Assembly (NCBI GenBank): GCA_016714815.1
Contig: JADKBZ010000003.1
Span: forward strand, 434,001-498,000
Length of the DNA stretch: 64,000 nt
DNA from: Holophagales bacterium
Lineage (GTDB): Bacteria; Acidobacteriota; Thermoanaerobaculia; UBA5066
Direction of reading: 5' to 3'
Shown: piece by piece, positions 16,477-25,409 of the stretch
Numbering within the stretch: position 1 is the stretch's first letter
Layout: each line of letters starts with the position of its first letter
The notes under the pieces: model-generated
What the model was told of the DNA's origin: nothing
Databases searched by the model: none
Seen by the model: only the letters and a program-made list of their open reading frames with translations
Position numbers and translations under genes: made by a program

Positions 16477-17235
16477 ATGGACTGGATCTCCGACCCGCAG
16501 GGATGGATCGCCTTCCTGACGCTTGCCGGCCTCGAGCTCGTCCTCGGCATCGACAACATCGTCTTCATCTCGATCCTCGTCGGGAAGCTCCCGAAGGAGC
16601 GCCAGCAGGGCGCCTACCGGATCGGCCTCGGGCTGGCCCTCTTCTCGCGGGTCCTCCTCCTCCTCTCGATCTCCTGGGTCATGGGGCTCACGAAACCGCT
16701 CTTCACGCTCCTCGGCAACGAGGTCTCGGGGCGCGACCTCGTCCTGATCGTCGGAGGGCTCTTCCTCGTCGCCAAGAGCACGCACGAGATCCACGACAAG
16801 CTGGAAGGCGCGCAGGGAGAGAACTCGACGAGGGCGTTCGGCTCCTACGGCGCCGTCCTCGCCCAGATCGTCGCCCTCGACCTCATCTTCTCCCTCGACT
16901 CGGTGATCACCGCCGTCGGCATGGTGAACAAGGTCGGACTGATGGTCTCGGCGATCGTCGTCTCCATCTTCGTCATGATGTTCTTCGCGCAGGCCATCGG
17001 CGACTTCGTCCACGAGCACCCGACGATCAAGATGCTGGCGCTCGCCTTTCTCCTCATGATCGGCGTCATGCTGATCGCCGACGGCTTCGGCCAGCACATT
17101 CCCAAGGGCTACATCTACTTCTCCATGGCCTTCTCTCTCTTCGTCGAGATGCTGAACCTGCGGATGCAGAAGAAGACCCCGCCCGTCGAGCTGCGCTCGG
17201 CGTACGTCGAGGAGACGACCGGCGGAGAGAAATGA
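16477..17235 (+). CDS. TerC-family membrane protein (short form)
   Basis: ATG 16477, after GCAGAGGGAA, starts a 252-residue protein with about seven helices. TerC motifs are present: LAGLELVLGIDNIVFISILV, GLALFSRVLLLLSISWVMGL, VALDLIFSLDSVITAVGMV and a C-terminal LLMIGVMLIADGFGQHIPKG. The acidic GIDNIVF and SLDSVIT pair matches the metal-site motif of the family. This is the short form (YgdQ/YoaE N-domain type), different from the Alx-like gene at 11736. A TAGACT box at 16434-16439 may be its -10. PPK2 follows after 42 bases. Confidence 0.9.
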   Translation: MDWISDPQGWIAFLTLAGLELVLGIDNIVFISILVGKLPKERQQGAYRIGLGLALFSRVLLLLSISWVMGLTKPLFTLLGNEVSGRDLVLIVGGLFLVAKSTHEIHDKLEGAQGENSTRAFGSYGAVLAQIVALDLIFSLDSVITAVGMVNKVGLMVSAIVVSIFVMMFFAQAIGDFVHEHPTIKMLALAFLLMIGVMLIADGFGQHIPKGYIYFSMAFSLFVEMLNLRMQKKTPPVELRSAYVEETTGGEK

Positions 17236-17277
17236 CCCCGCTCCCGAACCCATGAAGACGATCCGGAGGAGGAACAG

Positions 17278-18165
17278 ATGAGCAAGGCCGCGAAGTTCTC
17301 CCGAAACTACCGCGTCGAGAGTGGAAAGGGGTTCCGCCTCAAGGACGTCGACCCCGGCGACACCGCCGGCCTCAAGCTCGAGAAGGACCACGCGGCCGAG
17401 CTCCTCGACAAGGGGGTCGAGGTTCTCGCCGAGCTGCAGGACAAGCTCTACGCGCAGGACAGGCGGGCCCTCCTCCTCGTCTTCCAGGCGATGGACGCCG
17501 CGGGGAAGGACGGGACGATCAAGCACGTCCTGTCGGGCGTGAACCCGCAGGGGTGCCAGGTCTATTCCTTCAAGGCCCCCTCGGCCGAGGAGCTCGATCA
17601 CGATTTCCTCTGGCGGACGACGAAGTGCCTCCCGGAACGCGGCCGGATCGGCATCTTCAACCGCTCGTACTACGAGGAAGTCCTCGTCGTGAAGGTCCAC
17701 CCCCAGATCCTCGCGGGCCAGAGGCTTCCGCCCGAGCTCGTCACGAAGAAGGTCTGGAACGAACGCTACGAAGACATCGCCTCGTTCGAGCGGTACCTCG
17801 CGCGCAACGGCGTCGCGGTGGTGAAGTTCTTCCTCCACGTCTCGAAGAAGGAGCAGAAGAAGCGCTTTCTCGACCGCCTCGTCGAGCCCGACAAGAACTG
17901 GAAGTTCTCTCTCGGCGACGCCGAGGAGCGAAAGAGCTGGGACGCCTACCAGAAGGCCTACGAGGACGCGATCCGGGCCACGGCCGCTCCCCACGCCCCG
18001 TGGTACGTCGTCCCGGCCGACAACAAGTGGTTCACGCGGCTCGTCGTCGCCTCGGCGGTGATCGAAGCCCTCGAGAAGATGGACCTCGCCTACCCGGAGG
18101 TCGACGAGGCCAAGAAGGCCGAGCTGGCCAAGGCGCGGGAAGCGCTCGAGGCCGAGAAGGGCTGA
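17278..18165 (+). CDS. ppk2: Polyphosphate:nucleotide phosphotransferase, PPK2 family
   Basis: ATG 17278 follows GGAGGAGG and starts a 295-residue, single-domain PPK2. The Walker A is AMDAAGKDGTIKHVLSGV, a lid-type segment is TTKCLPERGRIGIFNRSYY, and EEVLVVKVHP and SFERYLARNGVAVVKFFLH follow, with KEQKKRFLDRL and KNWKFSLGDAEER in the second half. PPK2 enzymes use polyphosphate to phosphorylate nucleoside mono- or diphosphates in the cytoplasm. Length and sequence suit the one-domain forms; the class (ADP or AMP specificity) cannot be fixed from this view. It is convergent with the gene ending at 18197. Confidence 0.93.
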   Translation: MSKAAKFSRNYRVESGKGFRLKDVDPGDTAGLKLEKDHAAELLDKGVEVLAELQDKLYAQDRRALLLVFQAMDAAGKDGTIKHVLSGVNPQGCQVYSFKAPSAEELDHDFLWRTTKCLPERGRIGIFNRSYYEEVLVVKVHPQILAGQRLPPELVTKKVWNERYEDIASFERYLARNGVAVVKFFLHVSKKEQKKRFLDRLVEPDKNWKFSLGDAEERKSWDAYQKAYEDAIRATAAPHAPWYVVPADNKWFTRLVVASAVIEALEKMDLAYPEVDEAKKAELAKAREALEAEKG

Positions 18166-18196
18166 CGCTCTCCTTCGACCCGGCCTCCGGGGCTCG

Positions 18197-20680
18197 TCAG
18201 TCCTCCTCCCGTCCGGCCGGCGTGACGAACGCCGCGTTGACGGGGGGAGGCATCTCGGAATCCGGACCCTTCACGCTCTTCCAGATCGCCTGGTTCAACG
18301 GGATCTCGGGAGTGGCGTCCTCTCTCGTGAAGTCCCAGGAGTCGCACTCGGCCTGCATCGGGGCCCCGTCCGGGGTCATCTCGTAGAGCGGAACCGTGAC
18401 CGGACGGTGCCGGAACGGAGCCGGATCCGGGACGTCCGCGAAGGCGTTCGTCATCGGCGTCGCCGCCGCGTCGTGCTGCGAGAGCGGCGGCAGGCCGAGA
18501 ATCAGCTCCATCGTCCGAAGCATCGAGGTCGTCGAGTAGAGGGTCGAGTCGACGACGCCTCCCCGGCGGGTGTACGGCGATATGACGAGCGCGACCGTCC
18601 GGTGCGAGTCGACGTGGTCGGGCCCGTTCTGGGCGTCGTCCTCGACGACGAAGATGGCGGTCTCCTTCCAGAGGGACGACGTCGAGACGGCCTCCACGAG
18701 CCTGCCGAGAGCGAGGTCGTTGTCGGCGACCATCGACTTCGGGGTCCTCCCTCCGCGCCTGGTCCCGACCGTGTGGTCGTTCCCGAGCCTCACGATCGAG
18801 AGCCGCGGGAAGGCGCCTCTCGCGACGAACGAACGGAACTCCTTGAGCCAGAGGTCGACGCGGGCGTTGTCGAGGATGTCCGTGTCGAAGCCGGGGAAGA
18901 ACGGGCAGGTGCTCCCGCGGAGGACCTCCGTCTTCCCCTCGTAGGTGCCGTCGAATCCGGAGCCGGGGTTCTCGGGCGAGAGCCCGACGAACTCGCCGTA
19001 GTTGCGCAGGGAAAGGCCTTTGCGTGCGGCGGCGTCCCAGAGGTAGCCCGCGGTCGGAGCGGCGATCGAGTCTCCTCCCTCGTAGACGTACGGGAAGCCC
19101 ATGGCCCCGTAGGACGGGACCCACGTCTTCTCGGTGTAGTCGGTCGCGTAGCCGGCCATCGACCAGTTGTGGCCGTCGGCGGAGACCTCGGCGTCCGCGT
19201 AGAAGTTGTCGAAGAGGACGAACTCGTCGACGAGGGCGTGGGCGTTCGGCGTCACGTCGCGGCCGAAGACCGTCAGCGACGGGTCTCCGTTGCCCCGTTC
19301 CAGGTCTCCGAAAACCTGGTCGTAGGTCCGGTTCTCGCGGATCACGTAGATGACGTTTCGGATGGGGGACGCGACGCCGGGGGAGAGCGGCACGACCGGA
19401 CTGACGCGGGCCCCGGAGACGCCGCGGGCCGCCGGCTTCCGGTTTCGGTACGCCCGCTCGGTGTGGCGGCGCAGCTCGCTGGGGGAGGGGACCGGCACGC
19501 GAGAGACGGAGCCGGGCATCCGTTTGATGTGCCCGGAGGACTCGTCGCCGTGGACCCGAGTCGGGTCGGGACCGTCCTTCGCGTTGGAGCGGGAGCCGCT
19601 CCCCTTCGCGTTCGCCACGAAGAGCGTCCCGCCGTCGGGCGTCAGGGAGAGGGCAGCGGGGTACCAGCCGACCGGGACGAAGCCGGCCGTGCGGGCCTTC
19701 TCCGGGGGGCCTTCCAGGTCGACGACGGCCACGGCGTCGTCGTCGGCGTTGGCCACGTAGAGGGTCTCGCCGTCCTTCGAGAGCGCGAGGGCGTTGGGAG
19801 TGGAGCCGTCCGGCATCGCCTCCGCCGAGGCGCTCCCGGGCCCGTCCGGTCCGGGCGCGACGGAGACCTGGCGGACGACCTTGCGTGCCCGCACGTCGAG
19901 CAGGGCCACGAGGTTCCGGTTCGCCTGCGCCACGTAGAGGAAGGCGCCGTCGGGCGAGAAGACGAGGTCGCACGGATGGTCCGCCGTCGGGACCGTCGCC
20001 AGGACGCTCGCGCCGGCGGGATTGAGGAGCGCGACGGACGCGCCCCCCCAGAGAGAGACGGCCAGCTGCCGTCCGTCGCGCGAGAAGACCGGGCGGTAGG
20101 GCGCCCGGCCGACCTCCACGCGGGCCGCCATCGTTCGCGTCTCGAGGTCGATCTGCACGACGTCGCCGGCGTGGATGCGGGCCACCCAGAGAGACCTGCC
20201 GTCGGGAGAGACCGCCAGGCCCGACGGGAGGACGTTTCGCGTCTCGTCCCCCGGACCCGCCACCGGGATCGTCCCGTCGGCCACGAACCGGTCCTCTTCG
20301 ATCCGGAAGACGAGGATCACCCTTCGGTTGGCGCCGGAGACGTAGACGCGCTCCCCCGCGGGCGACAGCGCCAGCCCCAGCCAGGTGTGCTCCACGGGGA
20401 GCGACGAAAGGAGCCGGCCGTCGCCAGCGTCCAGCAGCTGCAGGGTCTGGTCCGAGGTGCCCATCGAGGCGACGACGATCCGGCGGCCGTCCGGCGTCAC
20501 CGAGAGGGCGAAGGGGTACGGTCCGACCGGAGTCTGCGTCCCCGCCGGCGTCAGGAGCCGGCCATTCGGGAGCTGGATCTCCCCGGAAGGACGGGGACCG
20601 GGCCAGGAGGGCTCCTGCGCGCGGAGCGGGAGAGCGACGATTGCGGAGACGCAGAGGAGGCGGAAGCCGGAAAGCCCCAT
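18197..20680 (-). CDS. Secreted beta-propeller protein with C-terminal phosphoesterase domain
   Basis: An 827-residue protein with a signal peptide (LLCVSAIVALPLRAQEP). Residues from about 40 to 400 are YVTN-type propeller blades (PFALSVTPDGRRIVVASMGT, ALSPAGERVYVSGANRRVIL, GLAVSPDGRSLWVARI, ALALSKDGETLYVANADDDA). From about 430 there is a phosphoesterase (PF04185-like) domain in the alkaline-phosphatase superfamily: IRNVIYVIRENRTYDQVFGD, FYADAEVSADGHNWSMAGYA, FVVEDDAQNGPDHVDSHRT and VISPYTRRGGVVDST. This fusion is recurrent in Acidobacteriota-like genomes; the substrate is unknown. A TATGCT box (20692-20687) sits 12 bases before ATG 20680, without a ribosome-binding site. Confidence 0.9.
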   Translation of the reverse strand: MGLSGFRLLCVSAIVALPLRAQEPSWPGPRPSGEIQLPNGRLLTPAGTQTPVGPYPFALSVTPDGRRIVVASMGTSDQTLQLLDAGDGRLLSSLPVEHTWLGLALSPAGERVYVSGANRRVILVFRIEEDRFVADGTIPVAGPGDETRNVLPSGLAVSPDGRSLWVARIHAGDVVQIDLETRTMAARVEVGRAPYRPVFSRDGRQLAVSLWGGASVALLNPAGASVLATVPTADHPCDLVFSPDGAFLYVAQANRNLVALLDVRARKVVRQVSVAPGPDGPGSASAEAMPDGSTPNALALSKDGETLYVANADDDAVAVVDLEGPPEKARTAGFVPVGWYPAALSLTPDGGTLFVANAKGSGSRSNAKDGPDPTRVHGDESSGHIKRMPGSVSRVPVPSPSELRRHTERAYRNRKPAARGVSGARVSPVVPLSPGVASPIRNVIYVIRENRTYDQVFGDLERGNGDPSLTVFGRDVTPNAHALVDEFVLFDNFYADAEVSADGHNWSMAGYATDYTEKTWVPSYGAMGFPYVYEGGDSIAAPTAGYLWDAAARKGLSLRNYGEFVGLSPENPGSGFDGTYEGKTEVLRGSTCPFFPGFDTDILDNARVDLWLKEFRSFVARGAFPRLSIVRLGNDHTVGTRRGGRTPKSMVADNDLALGRLVEAVSTSSLWKETAIFVVEDDAQNGPDHVDSHRTVALVISPYTRRGGVVDSTLYSTTSMLRTMELILGLPPLSQHDAAATPMTNAFADVPDPAPFRHRPVTVPLYEMTPDGAPMQAECDSWDFTREDATPEIPLNQAIWKSVKGPDSEMPPPVNAAFVTPAGREED

Positions 20681-20746
20681 CGGCCGAGCATAGCGGACGA
20701 GGAACTCGCGCCCGGACGCGCGTCCCGTCGCGCGTCCGCCCCGGCC

Positions 20747-21733
20747 CTACGCGTGCAGCTCGACGACGTCCCTTTCGGCCAGGACGTGGTGCCGGTCGAC
20801 CTGCTGCCCGTCGAACTTCGCGTGCCCCCAGATCCGCGCGAAGCGCAGCGCCGCGGCGACGTCCTTGTGGACCCGTTCCGCCAGGTCGTGGACCGTCGCG
20901 CCCTCCGGGAGGACGAACGGGGCCGCCAGGTCGGGCTTCTTTCCCGGCTCCTTGGCGTAGACCCGCACGCGCTTCAGCTCGCGGTAGAGGAGCGGGCGCA
21001 GCTCGTCGAGGCCGGCCCCCGAGAGAGCGGAGACGGAGTGGAACGGGAGGTCCTTCCCGATCGCCTCGCGGGCGATCTCGGCGAACGTCCCGTCGTCGAG
21101 GTCGCACTTGTTCCCGAGAACGATCACGGGGCGCACCGCCAGGAACGGAGGGGCGTCGGCCGGAACGGGCCGCAGGAGTGGCCAGACCCTCGCCCGCTCG
21201 AGCAGGTCGAGCAGCTGCCGCGCGGCGGCTTCTCCGTCGTCGGCGGTCACGTCGAGGACGAGGAGGATGCCGTCGGCGTTGTGCGCGAGGTTCACGAGGT
21301 AGGGCTCGGTGTGCCCCGCGGCGACCGCCGGCGTGTCGACGAGCTGAACCTGCACGTCCTCGAAGGGCATCATCCCGGGCAGCGGGGCGCGCGTCGTGAA
21401 CGGGTACTCGCCGATCTCGGGGTGCGCGTGCGTGAGGGCCGCGAGCAAAGACGACTTCCCGGCGTTCGGCTCGCCGAGGAGGACCCACTGCCCCGCCCCT
21501 TCGCGCTTCACGTGGCCGGGGTCGGCCCGGCGGCCCCCGTGGGCGGCGTGCTCCACCTCGGTCTCGAGCTTGGCGAGGCGCTTCTTGAGGTCGGCGTAGA
21601 GCTTCTCCGTCCCCTTGTGTTTCGGGAGGAGCGCGATCATCTCCCTCATCGCCGCGAGCTTCTCGTCGTGCGTGCCTGCCGCCTTGAACCGCTCCTCGGC
21701 GTCGTGGTAAGGCGGTGTCAGATTCGCCGGCAC
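20747..21733 (-). CDS. DRG/Obg-like GTPase with TGS domain
   Basis: GTG 21733 starts a 328-residue protein. An N-terminal helical segment (EKLAAMREMIALLPKHKGTE) resembles the HTH-like lead-in of DRG proteins. The G domain follows: GEPNAGKSSLLAAL (G1), YPFTTRAPLPGMM (G2), VDTPAV (G3), VLGNKCDLDD (G4) and SVSALSGAGLDEL (G5). The C-terminus is a TGS domain (FVLPEGATVHDLAERVHKDV, AKFDGQQVDRHHVLAERDVV). DRG-type GTPases act in translation in archaea and eukaryotes; bacterial copies are less studied. A CATAAT box (21746-21741) lies 13 bases upstream of the GTG with no ribosome-binding site. It is divergent from the CorC-like gene with a 73-base gap. Confidence 0.85.
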   Translation of the reverse strand: MPANLTPPYHDAEERFKAAGTHDEKLAAMREMIALLPKHKGTEKLYADLKKRLAKLETEVEHAAHGGRRADPGHVKREGAGQWVLLGEPNAGKSSLLAALTHAHPEIGEYPFTTRAPLPGMMPFEDVQVQLVDTPAVAAGHTEPYLVNLAHNADGILLVLDVTADDGEAAARQLLDLLERARVWPLLRPVPADAPPFLAVRPVIVLGNKCDLDDGTFAEIAREAIGKDLPFHSVSALSGAGLDELRPLLYRELKRVRVYAKEPGKKPDLAAPFVLPEGATVHDLAERVHKDVAAALRFARIWGHAKFDGQQVDRHHVLAERDVVELHA

Positions 21734-21806
21734 ATTGGGAATTATGCGACCGTGGGACGCCGGCGCGCACCCGCAGTTTCGGGGAGTTGGCTAGACTCGG
21801 GGCGGA

Positions 21807-23090
21807 ATGGAGCTTCTCGTCATCCTCGCCCTGGTCCTGGCGAATGCCCTCTTTTCCGGGGCGGAGATCGCCGTCCTGACGGTGCGCCGGACGCGCCTCG
21901 CCGAGCTCGTCGACGAGGAGCGGGCGGGCGCGGCGAGCCTGGCGGCCCTTCGCGCGAATCCCGAGACCTTCCTGGCGACGGTGCAGATCGGGATCACGGT
22001 CGTCGGGGCGGCCGCGGCCGCCTTCGGCGGCGCCACCCTCGCCACCCCGCTCGCCACGGCCCTCGCCGGGGCCGGGGTCCCCAGGAAGCTCGCGGACGAC
22101 GCGGCGCTGGGACTCGTCGTCGTCGCCGTCTCCTTCCTCTCGCTCGTCCTCGGCGAGCTCGTCCCGAAGTCGCTCGCGATGCGCTACGCGGAAGGGTACG
22201 CCCTCGCCATCGCCAGGCCCCTGTCGCTTCTCGCGAGGCTCGCCCACCCGGTCGTGAGGTTCCTGACGGGCTGCTCGAACCTCATCCTGCGCCTCTTCGG
22301 CGACCGGACCTCGTTCGTGGAGTCGCGCCTCTCGCGCGAGGAGCTCCAGACGCTCCTCGAGGAGACCGCCTCGGCGGGCGGACTCGACCCGAAGGCGGGC
22401 GAGATCGCGGCGCGCGCGCTCGACCTCCACGGCCTGAAGGTCGGCGCGGTGATGACGCCCCGTCCCGCCGTCGTCGCGCTCGACGCCACGGCCCCGCCCG
22501 AGGCGATCCGGGAGACTCTCGAGAGGTGCCGTTTCGGGAGGCTCCCCGTCCACGACGGGAGCCTCGACGGGGTGAAGGGCTACGTCCTGGCCCGGGAGGT
22601 GCTCCTGAAGCTCCTCGAGGGTGCGAGGTCGCCCCTCGACGGAATCGTCCGCGAGGCCCCGTTCTTCCCGGAATCCGCCGAGGCCGTGGACGTCATGAAG
22701 GAGCTGCAGCTCCGGCACGTTCCGCTCGGGTTCGTGGTGGACGAGCAGGGCGGCTTCACCGGCCTCGTCTCCCTCGAGGACCTCGTGGAGGAGATCGTCG
22801 GCGAGATCTTCCACGAGAAGGAGGCGATAGCCGAGCCGATCCACGCCGAGAAGGACGGGAGCTGGATCGTCGACGGGCGGGCCTCCGTCCGCGACGTGAA
22901 CCGGGTCCTGAACCTGGAGCTGCCGGAGGACCCGGCCTACGCCACGGTCGCGGGCCTCGTCCTGCACCGCCTGGGGCACATCCCCGGCGCCGGCGAAACC
23001 TTCGTGGACGAGGAGTCGGAGGTCGGGCTCGAGGTCGTCGAGAGCACCCCGAGGCGCGTCGCGAAGGTCCGGCTGCGACGCCGGCAGTGA
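21807..23090 (+). CDS. CNNM/CorC-type membrane protein with CBS pair
   Basis: A 427-residue protein. An N-terminal DUF21 (CNNM) transmembrane domain (LLVILALVLANALFSGAEIA, TFLATVQIGITVVGAAAAAF, LGLVVVAVSFLSLVLGELVPKSLA) is followed by two CBS domains (GAVMTPRPAVVALDATAPPE, FVVDEQGGFTGLVSLEDLVE with EEIVGEIFHE) and a C-terminal CorC_HlyC domain (GSWIVDGRASVRDVNRVLNL, TVAGLVLHRLGHIPGAGE). These proteins are implicated in magnesium/divalent-cation efflux; older annotations call them hemolysins. A TAGACT box (21792-21797) is 15 bases upstream of the ATG and no good ribosome-binding site is present. Confidence 0.93.
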   Translation: MELLVILALVLANALFSGAEIAVLTVRRTRLAELVDEERAGAASLAALRANPETFLATVQIGITVVGAAAAAFGGATLATPLATALAGAGVPRKLADDAALGLVVVAVSFLSLVLGELVPKSLAMRYAEGYALAIARPLSLLARLAHPVVRFLTGCSNLILRLFGDRTSFVESRLSREELQTLLEETASAGGLDPKAGEIAARALDLHGLKVGAVMTPRPAVVALDATAPPEAIRETLERCRFGRLPVHDGSLDGVKGYVLAREVLLKLLEGARSPLDGIVREAPFFPESAEAVDVMKELQLRHVPLGFVVDEQGGFTGLVSLEDLVEEIVGEIFHEKEAIAEPIHAEKDGSWIVDGRASVRDVNRVLNLELPEDPAYATVAGLVLHRLGHIPGAGETFVDEESEVGLEVVESTPRRVAKVRLRRRQ

Positions 23091-23139
23091 CGGGTCTTCA
23101 CCCCCGCGGGCCGGCTCCTCGCCCTCGACGGGAGACGCT

Positions 23140-25123
23140 ATGCTCGCGCCCCACGTGAACGACCCTCTCGACAGCTTTCACTCCGCCACCGCCCCGGAGG
23201 AGCGCGTCGACGCCTTCGTCCGGCTCATCCACGAGGCGCGGGGGCCCGACGCCGGCCCGGGGCCCCGATCTCCCATCGGGGCGGTCCTCGACGCCGGTTG
23301 AGGCATCGCCCGAGAGGCGAGAGCAGTTCCTCGCCTCGCTCTCGGCGCTTCTCGCCGAAACCGACGGTACGGCCCTCTTCGGGGACGTCGGCATCCCGAG
23401 CGACCGGGGATTCCTCGCCGAGCTGGGGGACCGGATCTCGACCCGGCTCATTCCCTCTCCCCGCGACTCGCACGACCTTTCCGAGATCGTGTACCGCCTC
23501 TTCCGTTCCGATTCCGAGGTCGAGGGGTTCCGCGACCTCCCCCTCTCCGACGTTCACCGCCTCGTCCGCCTCGTCGGGAACGGCCTCTCGAAGGAGGCCG
23601 CGTCGGTCGTCTCCGGGGCCTTCGCCGACGGGTTCCGGCTCCTCCTGGGACGACTCCAGGCGCACGGGCTCTCCCGCGACCTCCGCGCCCGATCGACGCC
23701 CGGTCCGGTCTACTCCTCTCCTTTCCACCGGGTCCTTCGATCGGGCGACGCGCTCCTCGACGTCTGGCTCGCCGGAAGATCCACCGGTCCGGCGCTCCAG
23801 GCGTTTCACAAGGACTCGGGAGAGTGCCGCAAGGAAGTCCGTGCGATCCAGAAGCACCTCGAGCAGTTCGGCGTCAGCATCGACGTCGTCTTCGGGCTCC
23901 AGGTGATCGACCGGTGCCTGACGCGCACCGCCCAGATGGCCGACGTCATGGGAGCGGTCGAGGGCCCGGAGCGTTCCCGCGCGGTTCACCGGCTCCTCGC
24001 CCGCCTCATCCAGCTCGCCCACCAGGACCGGAGCGTCCTCCACCTCGTCCGGTGGAATCTCCACCTGCTCGACCGGAAGATCGTCGACCGGACCGGGCAG
24101 ACCGGGGAGCACTATGTGGCGGCGACGCCGTCCGAGTACCGGCACATCTGGCTCGCCGCGGCGGGGGGCGGGGCGCTCACCGTTCTCACGGCCGCGATCA
24201 AGATGCAGGTCCACGAGTGGCACCTCGCCGCCTTCCCGGAGAGCTTCCTCTACGGCCTGAACTACGCCGTCAGCTTCCTCCTGATGCAGGCGTTCGGCCT
24301 CGTCCTCGCCACGAAGCAGCCGGCGATGACGGCCGCCGCCCTCGCCCAGATCATGAGGGAGGCGAAGGGAGAGGATCGCGAGGAGAGGATCGCCACGTTC
24401 TTCGCGCGGCTCACGAGCTCGCAGCTCGCCGCCGCGGTCTCGAACGTGGCGGCCGTGGGTGCCGGCGCGACGTTCTTCGTCGGCGGCTGGCTCCTCCTGG
24501 CCGGCCGGCCCTGGGTCGAGCCGGAGACGGCCCGCCACACTTTCTTCGTCCTCAGCCCCTTCGACAGCGGCACGATCTTCTTCGCCGCCCTCACCGGGGT
24601 CCTCCTCTGGATGGGAAGCCTCGCGGGGGGCTGGTTCGAGAACTGGTCGACCTACCACCGCCTTCCGGAGGGAATCGCCCGGCACCCCCTCGGGAGGGTC
24701 TTCGGCGCCGGGCGGATGAGGCGGGTCGCCGACGGCCTGTCGAGGAACGCCTCCGGGTGGGCCACGAACATCGCGCTCGGCTTCCTCCTCGGCTTCGCTC
24801 CCGCCGTCGGCAGGTTCTTCGGGATCCCGTTCGACGTCCGGCACGTCACGCTCTCCACGGGGCAGCTCGCCCTCGCGGCCTCGAGCCTCGGCGAGGGGTG
24901 GTTCGCGGACGGCGCCTTCCTGCGCGGCCTCGCGGGGATCGGCGTCATGTTCGTCCTCAACCTCGCCGTCGCCTTCTCGCTCTCGCTCCACAACGCGGCG
25001 CGGGCCTACGAGATGGAGGCGGGCGAGCTGGGCGGGGTGCTGAGGCACGTCCTGCGGCAGGCTCTGCGACGCCCGCTCGACTTCGTGCGGCCTCCCCTCG
25101 CGGCGGGTGGCGAAGGCTCCTGA
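23140..25123 (+). CDS. 'Site-specific recombinase' family (Gcr/SpcR, PF10136-like) membrane protein, frameshifted near its start
   Basis: The first 53 codons from ATG 23140 (or GTG 23155) are in frame 1 and end at TGA 23299-23301. The homologous protein continues in frame 2 (EASPERREQFLASLSALLAE, LFGDVGIPSDRGFLAELGDR, YRLFRSDSEVEGFRDLPLSD). One extra G in GCGGGGGCCC near 23237-23245 would explain this. The C-terminal half is strongly hydrophobic (YGLNYAVSFLLMQAFGLVLA, GATFFVGGWLLLAGRP, IFFAALTGVLLWMGSLAGG, IGVMFVLNLAVAFSLSL). Despite the family name there is no tyrosine- or serine-recombinase signature; the protein is a polytopic membrane protein. A TATGCT box (23139-23144) precedes GTG 23155 by 16 bases, which favours the GTG start. 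Confidence 0.8.
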
Positions 25124-25409
25124 CGGCACGGCCTCCGGGCCGAAGAAACGCTGCAACCGTCCGTCGCGTCATCCCGTACAACGGGCTATGCTGAAACCAG
25201 CCCTTCGGGCCGGGTTTCATTCCGGGTCGGGTTCCGGCCGAATGGTCGAGGGTGTTGTCTCCGGCGGTCCCCGGAGCACCTGAAGCGTGACGGAGGAGGT
25301 GAGCACAGCGCGTCGTGCCGCACCGGCTGCCTGATCGAGTCGCCCACCGGAGTCTTCGCGATGCCGTCGACCGGGGGGCCTTCCGGACGAATAAGGAGAG
25401 GTACGAAAA
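25124..25409 (+). promoter_or_regulatory. Promoter and long structured leader of the 25410 TonB receptor
   Basis: A TATGCT -10-like box (25187-25192) is followed at once by a hairpin, GAAACCAGCCC (25193-25203) with GGGCCGGGTTTC (25207-25218, one bulge). About 200 bases of GC-rich leader then run to GTG 25410, which has GGAGAGG at 25394-25400. No open frame and no riboswitch class that I recognise lie in the leader. Confidence 0.45.

Noticed and set aside
18090..23158. Two open frames of about 1,600 codons on opposite strands
   Set aside because: They are Arg/Gly/Pro-rich shadows of the propeller, GTPase and CorC genes, which have recognisable domains in other frames.
23140..25123. True site-specific recombinase or mobile element
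   Set aside because: There are no tyrosine- or serine-recombinase motifs, the protein is polytopic, and no att-like repeats flank the gene. The family name is historical.
25193..25409. Possible cobalamin riboswitch before the TonB receptor
   Set aside because: The conserved B12-box (GCCACTG-like) and core motifs are not found; the leader is kept only as an unknown structured region.
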